In this document: piece after piece, positions 33,748 through 42,704 of the stretch | Layout of the letters: each line of letters starts with the position of its first letter | Numbering within the stretch: the stretch's first letter is position 1 | Source: Candidatus Ozemobacteraceae bacterium | GTDB taxonomy: Bacteria > Muiribacteriota > Ozemobacteria > Ozemobacterales > Ozemobacteraceae | Direction of reading: 5' to 3' | DNA: 64,000 nt | Assembly (NCBI GenBank): GCA_035373905.1 | Contig: DAOSOK010000007.1 | Span: 1 to 64,000, forward strand | The notes under the pieces: model-generated | What the model was told of the DNA's origin: nothing | The model's database searches: none | What the model saw: the letters and a program-made list of their open reading frames with translations, nothing else | Made by a program: the position numbers and the translations under genes

Positions 33748-35037
33748 ATGGAACATTTCCTGAGCCTGATCGGAATCCCGATCCAGATCGCTATCTGCTA
33801 CGCCCTTTCGACGAACCGGAAAAAGATCAACTGGGTTCTCGTCGCCGCAGGAATCACTCTCCAGTTCGTCTTCGCTCTGCTGATTCTCAAGACGGCTCCG
33901 GGCCGTGCGTTCTTTGATTTCATGAACACGATCGTCAACACGATCCTCAACTTCACCGGAGAAGGCGCCGCGTTCGTATTCGGGCCGCTCGCTTCCGCGG
34001 GCACCGAGAAGAGCATCGGGTTCATCTTCGCGTTCCAGGTGCTCCCGACGATCGTTTTCTTTTCCTCCTTCATGACGCTCCTGTATCACCTCGGCATCAT
34101 GCAACGGCTGGTCTACGCCATCGCGCTCGTCATGCAGAAGACGATGAAAACCTCCGGCGCCGAATCGCTGAGCGCGGCCGCCAACATCTTCGTCGGCCAA
34201 ACGGAAGCCCCGCTCGTCATCAAGCCGTATGTCGCGAAGATGACCCTGTCGGAGCTCAACTGCATCATGGTTGGCGGCATGGCGACCATCGCCGGCGGCG
34301 TCATGGCCGCCTACGTCGGCATGATGCGCGAGCATTTTCCCGACATCGCCGGCCACCTGATGGCCGCCTCTGTCATGTCTGCCCCGGCTGCGATGGTGTT
34401 CGCGAAGATCATGGTTCCCGAGGACGGCGAGCCCGAAACCTCGGGCAAGTGCGAACTGAGAATCGAAAAAATCGATCAGAACGTGATCGATGCTGCGGCC
34501 CGAGGCGCTTCAGAAGGCATGGGTCTCGCCATCAACGTTCTCGCGATGCTGATCGCCTTCATCGCCCTGATCGCGATGGGGAACCACGTCTGGGGCCTTG
34601 TTTGCGCCGCGGCCACGAAAGTTTCCGGCCTCGACCTCACGAAGATGGACACCCTCAACGAGCTGCTCGGCTATCTGAACATGCCGTTCGCCTGGATGAT
34701 GGGCGTTCCCAGTCAGGACCTCCTGGTCGCCGGCCAGCTGCTCGGCGAAAAGACGGTTCTCAACGAGTTCGTCGCTTACGCTCATCTCGGCGAGATCGTC
34801 AACAACGGCACGTATCTCGGCCAGGCCGTGTCGCTCCAGCCGCGCACATGGGTCATCCTGACCTACGCCTGCTGCGGCTTCGCCAACTTCGGCTCGATCG
34901 GCATCCAGCTGGGCGGCATCGGCGGCCTCGCGCCGCACCGCCGCGGCGACCTGGCGAACCTCGGCATTCGGGCCCTTATCGCAGGCACCTTCGCCAGCTA
35001 TCTCACAGCCAACATCGCAGGTCTTCTCGTCTCCTAA
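33748..35037 (+). CDS. CNT/NupC-family nucleoside transporter
   Basis: The 429-residue polytopic protein has the concentrative nucleoside transporter signature GQTEAPLVIKPYVAKM (near 150-165), where Gln-Thr-Glu bind nucleoside and sodium, and a second half with NEFVAYAHL and CCGFANFGSIGIQLGGIGGLAP. These are diagnostic of NupC/NupX. It imports nucleosides with sodium or protons. A TATCAT -10-like box lies near 33693; AAGGAG is 15 bases before the ATG, unusually far. Hairpin terminator at 35078. Confidence 0.92.
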   Translation: MEHFLSLIGIPIQIAICYALSTNRKKINWVLVAAGITLQFVFALLILKTAPGRAFFDFMNTIVNTILNFTGEGAAFVFGPLASAGTEKSIGFIFAFQVLPTIVFFSSFMTLLYHLGIMQRLVYAIALVMQKTMKTSGAESLSAAANIFVGQTEAPLVIKPYVAKMTLSELNCIMVGGMATIAGGVMAAYVGMMREHFPDIAGHLMAASVMSAPAAMVFAKIMVPEDGEPETSGKCELRIEKIDQNVIDAAARGASEGMGLAINVLAMLIAFIALIAMGNHVWGLVCAAATKVSGLDLTKMDTLNELLGYLNMPFAWMMGVPSQDLLVAGQLLGEKTVLNEFVAYAHLGEIVNNGTYLGQAVSLQPRTWVILTYACCGFANFGSIGIQLGGIGGLAPHRRGDLANLGIRALIAGTFASYLTANIAGLLVS

Positions 35038-35077
35038 GTTCCCGTTTTTCAAACGTCAAACGTCTCACTTCAAACTT

Positions 35078-35104
35078 CCCGCCGGCTGTTTCCAGCCGGC
35101 GGGT
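35078..35104 (+). terminator. Terminator of the nucleoside transporter gene
   Basis: An 11-bp GC stem (CCCGCCGGCTG and complement) with TTTC loop is followed by a short T/G-rich run. Confidence 0.65.
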
Positions 35105-35153
35105 CTGTGTTATGATGCGAGCATTCACAGCACCGTTCCAGGAGGTCTTTCTC

Positions 35154-36239
35154 ATGAAAATCGGACTTGCGGGCCTGCCCATGTCGGGCAAGACCACGAT
35201 CTTCAACATGGCGACCCGCGCCCAGGCGCAGGTTCGCGACTTCCTCGCCCAGAGCGACGAGGTCAACACCGGCGTCATCAAGGTTCCGGATGCCCGCCTG
35301 GACTACCTGACCGGCATCTACAAACCGAAGAAAACGATCCATGCGACCGTCGAGTTCACGGATATCCCCGGCGTCAGCAAGGACGAGAAAGGCTTTTCGA
35401 GCAAGACCCTCGCGAACATTCGCACCTGCGACGCGCTGATGCTGGTCATCCGGGTGTTCGGCGGCAGCGACGTGCCGCACGTCCACAACCGGGTCGATCC
35501 GGCGGCGGACCTCGAGGAACTGTTGCTCGAGTTCGTGTTTTCCGATCTCGAGATCGTCCAGAACAAGATCGAGCGCGCCCAGAAAGAGCTGAAAGCCGGC
35601 AAGAAGCCCGAAATCCTGCGCGAAATCGAGTTGATGGAGCGGCTGAAACAAACCCTCGAAGCCAATCGGCTCATCTCGAGCATCGAACTGTCAGCCGAGG
35701 ACGAGGCGCTGATGCGCGGCTTCAGATTCCTGACCCAGAAACCGGTCATGCTCGTCGGCAACTGCTCCGAAGAGCAGTTCAAAAACCCCGGCGACGAGAC
35801 CGTGAAGACATTCGGCGCCGCCTGCGCGAAGCACGGCTGGCCCAGCCTTCTCATCGCCGGCAAAACAGAGATGGAGATCTCCGGCCTTTCCCCCGAGGAA
35901 GAGGCCACGTTCCTCCAGGAATACGGCATCGCCGAGTCCGGTCGCGACAGGCTGATCAGGGAAGCATACCGTGTACTGAACTATATTTCATTCCTCACGG
36001 TCGGCGAGGACGAAGTTCGCGCCTGGCCGATCCAGCGGGCGACGCGCGCGCAGAAAGCGGCCGGCAAGATCCATTCCGACATCGAACGCGGCTTCATCCG
36101 CGCCGAGGTTGTCGCCTACAAGGATTTCGTCGAGAAGGGCGGCATGGCGGGCGTCAAACAGGCCGGCCTGATGCGGCTCGAGGGCAAGGAGTATCTGGTC
36201 GAGGACGGTGACATCATCAACTTCCGCTTCAACGTCTGA
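35154..36239 (+). CDS. ychF: Ribosome-binding ATPase YchF (OLA1)
   Basis: The 361-residue Obg-family P-loop protein has GLPMSGKTTIF (G1), FTDIPG (G3) and MLVGNCSEEQ in place of the usual N-K-x-D. This N-x-x-E type change is typical of YchF and explains its ATP preference. A coiled-coil insert spans about 120-175, and the C-terminal TGS domain ends FRFNV. It binds ribosomes and affects stress responses. ATG 35154 has AGGAGG upstream. A TATGAT box at 35110-35115 is a possible promoter. The following phosphatase gene begins inside its 3' end. Confidence 0.95.
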   Translation: MKIGLAGLPMSGKTTIFNMATRAQAQVRDFLAQSDEVNTGVIKVPDARLDYLTGIYKPKKTIHATVEFTDIPGVSKDEKGFSSKTLANIRTCDALMLVIRVFGGSDVPHVHNRVDPAADLEELLLEFVFSDLEIVQNKIERAQKELKAGKKPEILREIELMERLKQTLEANRLISSIELSAEDEALMRGFRFLTQKPVMLVGNCSEEQFKNPGDETVKTFGAACAKHGWPSLLIAGKTEMEISGLSPEEEATFLQEYGIAESGRDRLIREAYRVLNYISFLTVGEDEVRAWPIQRATRAQKAAGKIHSDIERGFIRAEVVAYKDFVEKGGMAGVKQAGLMRLEGKEYLVEDGDIINFRFNV

Positions 36240-38982
36240 TAAAGGGCCGCCGACACCGGCTCCGTCCGTTTCTCCAAAACGGGTTCCCCTCCAGCGGAAG
36301 CTCTCCGTCGGCATCATCGTAGCCCTTTCGGTCATCACGTTCTTTTTCGTGATGACCACGGCGTTATTTCGCGATATCGAGAGGTTCGTCGACCTGGTTC
36401 TGACTCCCGACATCCGGATCGCGCGGCTGTACGAACGATGCGGCAACCTCTGGAGCCAGATCGACGATCAACTCGCCATCAGCCTGGCCGAAACGTCCCG
36501 CGTGGATCCCCTGATCGACGAGGAGTTGATCGCGAAGTTCGAGGGGACACTGGCTGAACTCGACGGCATCGTGACGATACCGGCCCGGCGGGCAGAGTTT
36601 CTCAAGCTGACGCGGCTCGCAGCCAGCTATACCAGGCAGCTTGCGGAGCTCGACCGGCACAACCGCCGGCGCGGAGAAATCACACGGCTCGACGCCCAGA
36701 GGCGCACGAAGGCGGCACAGGCCATCTCCGCCCGCACGACCGAATTGGCGAAACGCTTCAAACGCATGCTGGAAGACGCGACGTCCACCCTCAACAGCCC
36801 GGAATTCCAGCAGTCTCTCGGCAACACGTCCTCGATGGTCACGACCATCTCGAAAATTGAGAAGGACCTCCAGGTCGTGGAGGTGGAAATCGGCCTGTAT
36901 GTCGCGAAAAAGGCGGATTCCGCAACCGTCCCGGGAGCCGCCCCCGCACGCATCAATCTCCCCGATCGCATCCTGAAGCGTCTGCAGTCGATTCTCGGCC
37001 TTCTGAACCGCTCGTTGGAGGAAACGAACAGCCCCCTCCAGAAACGGGTTCTCGGAAAAATACATACAAGTATATATGACTTCAAAACCTCGTTTCTCGA
37101 TCTTCGCGAGATGCTAGAACGCCCCGACAGCGAAAAAATCGAGATCGACGATCTCCTGTCCGGCTCGCTCGAGCGGATCGACCGCGTTTTCGACGAAGGA
37201 CAACGGCTGGTGACGTCCGAGGCGGATGCGTTCTGGTTCAGGATTCATGCCACGTCCACGAATCTCGTCAACGAAACGAAGCGTGACTTCTATATCAGCT
37301 TCGTCTTTCTGGCGGTCGCCCTCGCAGCCGGCCTGTACATTCTGTTCACCTTCCCTCGCCGCGTTGCCGAGCCGCTTCAGCAGTTGAAAATGCAGGTCAA
37401 GCAGTTCAAACTGGGTGATTCATACGAACTTGAGCCGATCGAGAGCGACTCGGAGGAAATCTACTCGCTGGGCGAGTCGTTCCGAAATCTTACTCGAGAC
37501 CTGAGCGAGCAGGCGAAAATCAACAAGGATTATCTGAAGACGATCCCGGAACTGACCGATATCTTCCGCGAATTCGAGGTCACCAGAAACGATCATGGGA
37601 AAGGGGAACAGGAGTTCGGCAACGATGCCGATCGGAAGATCCGCTTCGAAACCGCCGTCGGGAAGGTGCTTTCCCTGTTGCGGGAACGGCTTCCGAGCAT
37701 CGGCCTGCTGAAGGTCATGGTCCGCGGCAACGGTCCCGCGAACCAGCCCGGCTACTGGCGTCTCGGCGAGCCCGTCATGTCGGACGAGTTCAAACGCTCG
37801 GCCGAGTTCGAACCGTATATGGCCTCGTTGGGCGCCCCCGACAGTCAGAGACTGTCCCCGTCGCAGGAGTTCATCCCCGAGTCGGAAGGCCTGACGGGCG
37901 GGTATTTCGAGGACATGAAAGACGCCAAGATATCGACGGATGACGGCAGCTTCTTCCGGAAGACCTACAACATCAACTCCATCCAGGATAACCCGCTGCT
38001 TCGCAAGCGGACGTACGAACAGGGTCTCGAGGGAAGCCTGCACCTCGAGCCGCTCAAGCCGCCCGAGTCGGACACCGACGAATACAGCCGCCTGAAGCAG
38101 CCGGAGTATCTCGGCGTGCTGTTCGTGTATTTCCCCGAACCAGACACGCTGCTTTCCCTTCAGGATATGTCCTTCATCAAGATCATCGCCGATCAGATAT
38201 CGGCGCTCATCGAAACCGACAGCCTGTTGAAGGAAAAGGATTCGAAGGAGCGCATCGAGTACCAACTGTCGATGGCCAAGGAGATTCAGGGCAACCTGCT
38301 TCCCCGGGCCACGCCGACCGTGCCGGGCGTGAGGATCAGCAGCGTCAGCAAATCCGCCGGTGAAGTCGGCGGCGATTACTACGACTTTTTCGAACTCGGG
38401 CCGCATCGTCTCGGTATCGTCATCGCCGATGTCTCCGGCAAGAATATTCCGGCGGCGATCATCATGACCGTCTTCAAAATGACGCTCTCGATGATGGATC
38501 TCGCCAAACTCTCCGCCGCCGGGGTCCTCGAGAAAGCGAACGAGATCATCCAGAAGCACATCACTCCCGACCGGTTCATCACGGCGATGTACGTTATCAT
38601 TGATACCGAAACCGGCGACATCGAACTCGCGTGCGCGGGTCATAATCCGGCGATTCTCGCCCGGCCGAAGGGGGAGCCCAAGCTCGGCATTCACACGGCA
38701 AAAGGAATCCCGCTCGGAATCATGGACATGCCGTACGAATCGAAGACGTTCACGATGCAGCCGGGAGATATGCTGGTCATGTATACGGACGGCGTCACCG
38801 AGGCGCGCAATCCCGCAGGGGAGGAATACGAGGAGAGCAGACTGAAGCGATTCCTGTCGGATCGGCGGGCCGCGAACCCGGCAGCGGCGCTGCTGGACAA
38901 CGTGATTCAATTCATCGGCGATGCCGAGCAGCACGACGACATCACGGCCGTCACGGTTGAGTTCCTTGGGAGAAAAACATGA
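36208..38982 (+). CDS. Membrane-bound SpoIIE/RsbU-type serine phosphatase with sensor domain
   Basis: The 924-residue protein has a membrane helix (about 32-52), a long helical extracytoplasmic sensor (53-358), a second helix (361-381) and a HAMP-like region (382-436). A long GAF-like segment (about 460-680) follows, then a PP2C/SpoIIE phosphatase domain (690-920). The phosphatase has GEVGGDYYDFF, VIADVSGK, GHNPAIL and MYTDGVTEARN, which supply the metal-binding aspartates. Such enzymes dephosphorylate STAS-domain antagonists in partner switching; a STAS gene lies at 41261. The GTG 36208 start overlaps ychF by 32 bases and is the only start codon upstream of the first helix. Confidence 0.9.
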   Translation: MTSSTSASTSDKGPPTPAPSVSPKRVPLQRKLSVGIIVALSVITFFFVMTTALFRDIERFVDLVLTPDIRIARLYERCGNLWSQIDDQLAISLAETSRVDPLIDEELIAKFEGTLAELDGIVTIPARRAEFLKLTRLAASYTRQLAELDRHNRRRGEITRLDAQRRTKAAQAISARTTELAKRFKRMLEDATSTLNSPEFQQSLGNTSSMVTTISKIEKDLQVVEVEIGLYVAKKADSATVPGAAPARINLPDRILKRLQSILGLLNRSLEETNSPLQKRVLGKIHTSIYDFKTSFLDLREMLERPDSEKIEIDDLLSGSLERIDRVFDEGQRLVTSEADAFWFRIHATSTNLVNETKRDFYISFVFLAVALAAGLYILFTFPRRVAEPLQQLKMQVKQFKLGDSYELEPIESDSEEIYSLGESFRNLTRDLSEQAKINKDYLKTIPELTDIFREFEVTRNDHGKGEQEFGNDADRKIRFETAVGKVLSLLRERLPSIGLLKVMVRGNGPANQPGYWRLGEPVMSDEFKRSAEFEPYMASLGAPDSQRLSPSQEFIPESEGLTGGYFEDMKDAKISTDDGSFFRKTYNINSIQDNPLLRKRTYEQGLEGSLHLEPLKPPESDTDEYSRLKQPEYLGVLFVYFPEPDTLLSLQDMSFIKIIADQISALIETDSLLKEKDSKERIEYQLSMAKEIQGNLLPRATPTVPGVRISSVSKSAGEVGGDYYDFFELGPHRLGIVIADVSGKNIPAAIIMTVFKMTLSMMDLAKLSAAGVLEKANEIIQKHITPDRFITAMYVIIDTETGDIELACAGHNPAILARPKGEPKLGIHTAKGIPLGIMDMPYESKTFTMQPGDMLVMYTDGVTEARNPAGEEYEESRLKRFLSDRRAANPAAALLDNVIQFIGDAEQHDDITAVTVEFLGRKT

Positions 38983-39635
38983 ATTCTGATCCGGAACTTC
39001 TTTCCCGAACATTCTGGGACAAAGCCTGGTCGCGGTTTCTCAGGCACCAGGGAATCATCGCCCCGTCGGCGAAGCTGATCCAGCATATGGCCCGGCTGGT
39101 TCCGCGCAACGGGTTGGTCCTCGATCTCGGATGCGGCGAGGGGCGCAACACGATCTATCTCGCTCGGATCGGCTTCCGCGGGGTCGGGCTCGACCTGTCG
39201 AAGAAAGCCGTTCAGGTCGTCGACAACAATATTTTCGAGGAGGAAGTGAAGGCGTCGTGCCTCGTGGGCGACGCGCGCGCGCTTCCCTTCGGCAACGCTT
39301 CGCTGGATGGCATTCTCGCCCATCACCTGTTCGACCATCTCGACAGGAACGGTCTGTATGCGGCGTTTTCAGAGTGTTTCCGGGTATTGAAGCCCCAGGC
39401 TCCGCTGCTGATGACGGTCGATACGTTCGAAGCGCTTCGCGGCAGCCGTCACGCGATCGTCCGCGACGACGGTTCGATCTCGCACGTCAGCGGCCCGCAG
39501 AAAGGGCTCCTGGTGCGGCCGCTGGCCGACGAGGATCTCGCGTATCTTCCCGAGCACGGCTGGGAGCAGCTGAAGAACGAAAAGACGCCGGGCGGCAGCA
39601 GGATCGCGATGTTCCGGAAACGCCCGGGGTGCTGA
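38979..39635 (+). CDS. Class I SAM-dependent methyltransferase
   Basis: The 218-residue protein has motif I LVLDLGCGEGRNTIYLA (about 45-62), an acidic GVGLDLS strand end, and GDARALPFGNASLDGI, the class I methyltransferase order (methyltransferase type 11). The substrate is unknown. Its ATG overlaps the phosphatase stop (ATGA), placing it in the ychF-phosphatase transcription unit. It converges with the GGDEF gene, with 16 bases between the stops. Confidence 0.88.
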   Translation: MNSDPELLSRTFWDKAWSRFLRHQGIIAPSAKLIQHMARLVPRNGLVLDLGCGEGRNTIYLARIGFRGVGLDLSKKAVQVVDNNIFEEEVKASCLVGDARALPFGNASLDGILAHHLFDHLDRNGLYAAFSECFRVLKPQAPLLMTVDTFEALRGSRHAIVRDDGSISHVSGPQKGLLVRPLADEDLAYLPEHGWEQLKNEKTPGGSRIAMFRKRPGC

Positions 39636-39651
39636 AAAAGCGGACTCGGCT

Positions 39652-41301
39652 TCAGGATTCGGCGGGTGGCGTCGTGTGGGGGGGTTTCGACGGGTCGAGC
39701 TGCGGAGCCTGCGTAACGCGGTTCCGGCCGCTCTCCTTCGATTTATAGAGGGCCATATCCGCGGCCTTGATGAGATCGTCCATTTCGAGTGCCGAGTCGG
39801 GAAACACGGCAACGCCGAGGCTGGCCGTGAACTTGATCGTCTTGCCGCCGGCCTCGAGGGAATCCATCTCGATGGCGCGGCGCACGCGCTCGGCGACGGC
39901 CATGGCGCCTTGCATGTCGGTTTCCGGCAAAACCAGGGCGAACTCCTCGCCGCCGTACCGCACCGGCAGGTCGTGCGTTCTCACGGCCTTGCGCATGATC
40001 GTGGCGACGCGCTTGAGCACTTCGTCGCCGGTCTGGTGGCCGTAGGTGTCGTTGAACTTCTTGAAATGATCGACATCGATCATGATCAGGGCGAGAGCCC
40101 TGTTGAAGCGGGCGGCGCGCTTGACCTCGTCGAAGAGGCGCTGTTTGAAATACTTGTGCAGATATAACCGCGTCATGCCGTCGGTGATGGCCTGCTCGTA
40201 CAGTTTCGCGTTCTTGACGGCGGCCCCGAGCTGGACGGCGAAGACGGTGACGAGACGCTGATCGCGCTCCGAGAACTCGCTCCCAGAGGTCTTTTCACAC
40301 ATGTGCATCGCGCCGAGGAACTCGCCCTGGTGAACGATCGGCACGATCACGAAGGATTTGCCGAAGACGATCTCGTCGATCTCGGGCATTTTCTGCGTCT
40401 CGGCCACTTCCCGCATCATCTTGATCGGCTCTTTGTTGGTGAAAAGCTTCTGGCAGACGCCGCTTCGGGCAAGAGGAATCGTATCGGGAATGTCCGTCGT
40501 GTCGCCGAGGTGGCTGCGGAGGGTGAACGCCTCGTGCTCCTCGTCGTACAGCCAGATCGAGCCGCGCTTGACCTCGGAGATCTCGGAGGTCGCGCTCATG
40601 GCCATGTCGAGCAGCGTCTGCAACTGAAGCTCGGAGGCGATCATCTGAGTCGCCTGGTACAGGATGCTGACTTCCTGGATCTTGTCGTCGAGGCGCTTAT
40701 TGGTGTCGCGCAGATCGGCCATCAGGAGGAAGTTATTTATTGCGACAGATATATTTCTCGAAAGAGTCGTGAGAAAACTGATTTCCTTCTCGGAGAACGT
40801 CTCGCGCTTGAGCTTGCGCCCGACGACCAGGAAGCCGATCAGCTTTTCGCGAACCTTGAGGATCGAGATCGAGTTGAGATCGTCTTCACGAAAGTCGGCG
40901 ACCAGCCCCTTCATGAACGGGAACTCTTCGATCGCAAAAGTGATCGGATCGTTCTGCTTCTCGATTTCCTGCGCTTCGGCGGAAGAAAGCGTATGAACGG
41001 CTGACTTTTTCGAAAGCTTCCAGGAGCAGCGGAGAGAGACGCTTTCCGACATGGCATCGAAAATGAAGATACCGCCCTTGCTCACGCCGAGGGTGCCGAG
41101 AAGCAGATGCAGGAGAGATTTCAGCTGGGCGTCGAAACTCGTGACGCGGCAGAGCTCGTCGCCGATGTCGCTAAGCGCCTTGAGTACATATTCGTAACGA
41201 AGAACCTGTTGTTGGGCGTCCGTCTCGATTCCCGTCACGATGACTTCCGGTTCCTGGGCTTCAGGAGCTCTTGAAGGAGGCGACAGCCTGCTCTTCGGCA
41301 T
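39652..41301 (-). CDS. GAF-GAF-GGDEF diguanylate cyclase
   Basis: The 549-residue protein has two GAF domains (about 45-190 and 215-365) and a GGDEF domain (about 375-535) with active-site GGEEF near 450. RTHD lies exactly five residues before it, the R-x-x-D inhibitory site that binds c-di-GMP product. It should make c-di-GMP and be feedback inhibited. It is cytosolic. The ATG 41301 start overlaps the STAS gene by 41 bases; GTG 41238, with AGGAACCGGAAG upstream, is an alternative after the STAS stop. Confidence 0.92.
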   Translation of the reverse strand: MPKSRLSPPSRAPEAQEPEVIVTGIETDAQQQVLRYEYVLKALSDIGDELCRVTSFDAQLKSLLHLLLGTLGVSKGGIFIFDAMSESVSLRCSWKLSKKSAVHTLSSAEAQEIEKQNDPITFAIEEFPFMKGLVADFREDDLNSISILKVREKLIGFLVVGRKLKRETFSEKEISFLTTLSRNISVAINNFLLMADLRDTNKRLDDKIQEVSILYQATQMIASELQLQTLLDMAMSATSEISEVKRGSIWLYDEEHEAFTLRSHLGDTTDIPDTIPLARSGVCQKLFTNKEPIKMMREVAETQKMPEIDEIVFGKSFVIVPIVHQGEFLGAMHMCEKTSGSEFSERDQRLVTVFAVQLGAAVKNAKLYEQAITDGMTRLYLHKYFKQRLFDEVKRAARFNRALALIMIDVDHFKKFNDTYGHQTGDEVLKRVATIMRKAVRTHDLPVRYGGEEFALVLPETDMQGAMAVAERVRRAIEMDSLEAGGKTIKFTASLGVAVFPDSALEMDDLIKAADMALYKSKESGRNRVTQAPQLDPSKPPHTTPPAES

Positions 41302-41614
41302 CGAAAGCTTGCGCGAACTGGAGCAGGCCCATCATCTCGAACGTCTTGCGGTTCGTCGACGTCAGATTCGTGAAAGCGAGCGCTCCGCCAGCCTCTTCGA
41401 TTGCCTCGATGACGCCGATCAGGATCGAGATGCCGATGCTGTTGATGAGCGGCGATTGATCGAGGTTGATGACGATTTTCTTGATGTCCTTGCCCAGATG
41501 CTCGGAACACACGGTATCGACCTGCTCGGCACCGAGGTCGTTCAGATACCCTTTTGTGCGGATGATCAGAACGGGTCCGTCCACCTGATGAACCAAGGAA
41601 AATTCGTCTGCCAT
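41261..41614 (-). CDS. STAS-domain anti-sigma factor antagonist
   Basis: The 117-residue protein has a single STAS domain: VLIIRTKGYLNDLGAEQ and INLDQSPLINSIGISILIGVIEA. The Ser in LINSIGI is at the usual phosphorylation position of SpoIIAA/RsbV-type antagonists. It would release a kinase-bound partner when dephosphorylated by a SpoIIE-type phosphatase such as those at 36208 or 46351. CGGAG lies 5 bases before ATG 41614. It is coupled to the GGDEF gene. Confidence 0.88.
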   Translation of the reverse strand: MADEFSLVHQVDGPVLIIRTKGYLNDLGAEQVDTVCSEHLGKDIKKIVINLDQSPLINSIGISILIGVIEAIEEAGGALAFTNLTSTNRKTFEMMGLLQFAQAFDAEEQAVASFKSS

Positions 41615-41765
41615 ATCGACTCCGGTTGGGCTCGGTCACTCTCTTCACGACGATGCCCCGGGTATTGCAGCTGATCCTGTCGATACCAAGGCGGCATCAC
41701 GCACTCGGGGTCACAATAACACAAAACAGGATACCACACAACAACCCTTCCCAAAAAAGTTTCAC

Positions 41766-41793
41766 TTGCACAACCTGAAATTCTGAATACACT
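41766..41793 (+). promoter_or_regulatory. Promoter abutting the start of the 274-residue membrane protein
   Basis: TTGCAC (41766-41771) and TACACT (41788-41793) are 16 bases apart. ATG 41805 lies only 11 bases past the -10 box and has no ribosome site. Confidence 0.5.
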
Positions 41794-41804
41794 TTTACCC
41801 CCAA

Positions 41805-42629
41805 ATGTGGAATGTACGTTTCCAACGCACGATCCGCGGACTCGCGCTTTTCCTCGCAGCCCTCGGCATCATTGTCGCGCTCGTCTGGATATTCGCAGAC
41901 GCACCGAATCGTGTACATCCCGCCAATGCGAAAATCTTCTACACAACCCATCAGCTCAGGTCGGAATTCTGGCCGGGAAGCACCTGGCTTGCACTGCTCG
42001 GCGGCATCATCGCCGCTTCTCTGATCGGGGTTCCGTCGGGCCTTCAGTTCGCATGCCTGTTTCCGTTCGTTCCTCCCTTGAAAGCATGGGCGTTCATCGT
42101 CATCTCGCAGGTTTTTTCGACCTGGCTGATTCTGCGCATCCATTCCGGAAGAGGACTATCCGGGGCAGCAGCCGAACTCGGGGAAGCGGCCGCCGGCGCG
42201 GGAGATCCGCTGAGACTTGCGTGGTTCCTGCGCCTCCTCCTCGGTCTCCCGAACCGAAGCATCGATCTCGCCCTGGCGGCCAGGACAGATGCGGTACACC
42301 CGCCCCGCAGGCTCGCACTCTGGTCTCTTCCCGGCCATTCCCTGCGCGCGGCCGGTGTCGGCCTCTGGATCCATGCGATTTCCTTGTTGATCATCGATTT
42401 CAGGCCGTTTCCCGAATACGATTTCGCCCTGGCGGGCACCATGACCGTGGTTCTTTCGTTTTTCTGGCTCCTCCCCTGGATCCCCGAACTCATTCCTGGC
42501 GGCGCGCCGGTTCAAAAACTCGTTTCCCTCTGTGCGGGCGGCGTTCCGGCCCTGCCTGAACCCGAAACCGTTCCTCAAGGGGCAGAAGCGCCGCAGACCG
42601 GCGCCCCGGCCGCTCCCGCGAAAGGATAA
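41805..42629 (+). CDS. Polytopic membrane protein, unknown
   Basis: The 274-residue protein has a hydrophobic N-terminal helix (12-32) and further segments near 62-80, 90-108, 180-200 and 206-226. The GVPSGLQFACLFPFVPPLKAWAF stretch faintly recalls VTT/TVP38-type proteins, but I cannot assign a family. The C-terminal 45 residues are Pro/Ala/Glu-rich. The start has no ribosome site and the promoter abuts it, suggesting leaderless translation. Confidence 0.6.
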   Translation: MWNVRFQRTIRGLALFLAALGIIVALVWIFADAPNRVHPANAKIFYTTHQLRSEFWPGSTWLALLGGIIAASLIGVPSGLQFACLFPFVPPLKAWAFIVISQVFSTWLILRIHSGRGLSGAAAELGEAAAGAGDPLRLAWFLRLLLGLPNRSIDLALAARTDAVHPPRRLALWSLPGHSLRAAGVGLWIHAISLLIIDFRPFPEYDFALAGTMTVVLSFFWLLPWIPELIPGGAPVQKLVSLCAGGVPALPEPETVPQGAEAPQTGAPAAPAKG

Positions 42630-42642
42630 ATGCATTCCCGGG

Positions 42643-42671
42643 TGGAAAAACGATCCGCGGCATGGTATAAG
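42643..42671 (+). promoter_or_regulatory. Promoter of transketolase
   Basis: Extended -10 TGGTATAAG (42663-42671) with a weak TGGAAA -35 (42643-42648) 17 bases upstream. The leader is about 27 bases and contains AGGAGG. Confidence 0.5.
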
Positions 42672-42704
42672 GGTTCTCGCACATTCATCCCGCCAGGAGG
42701 ACCC

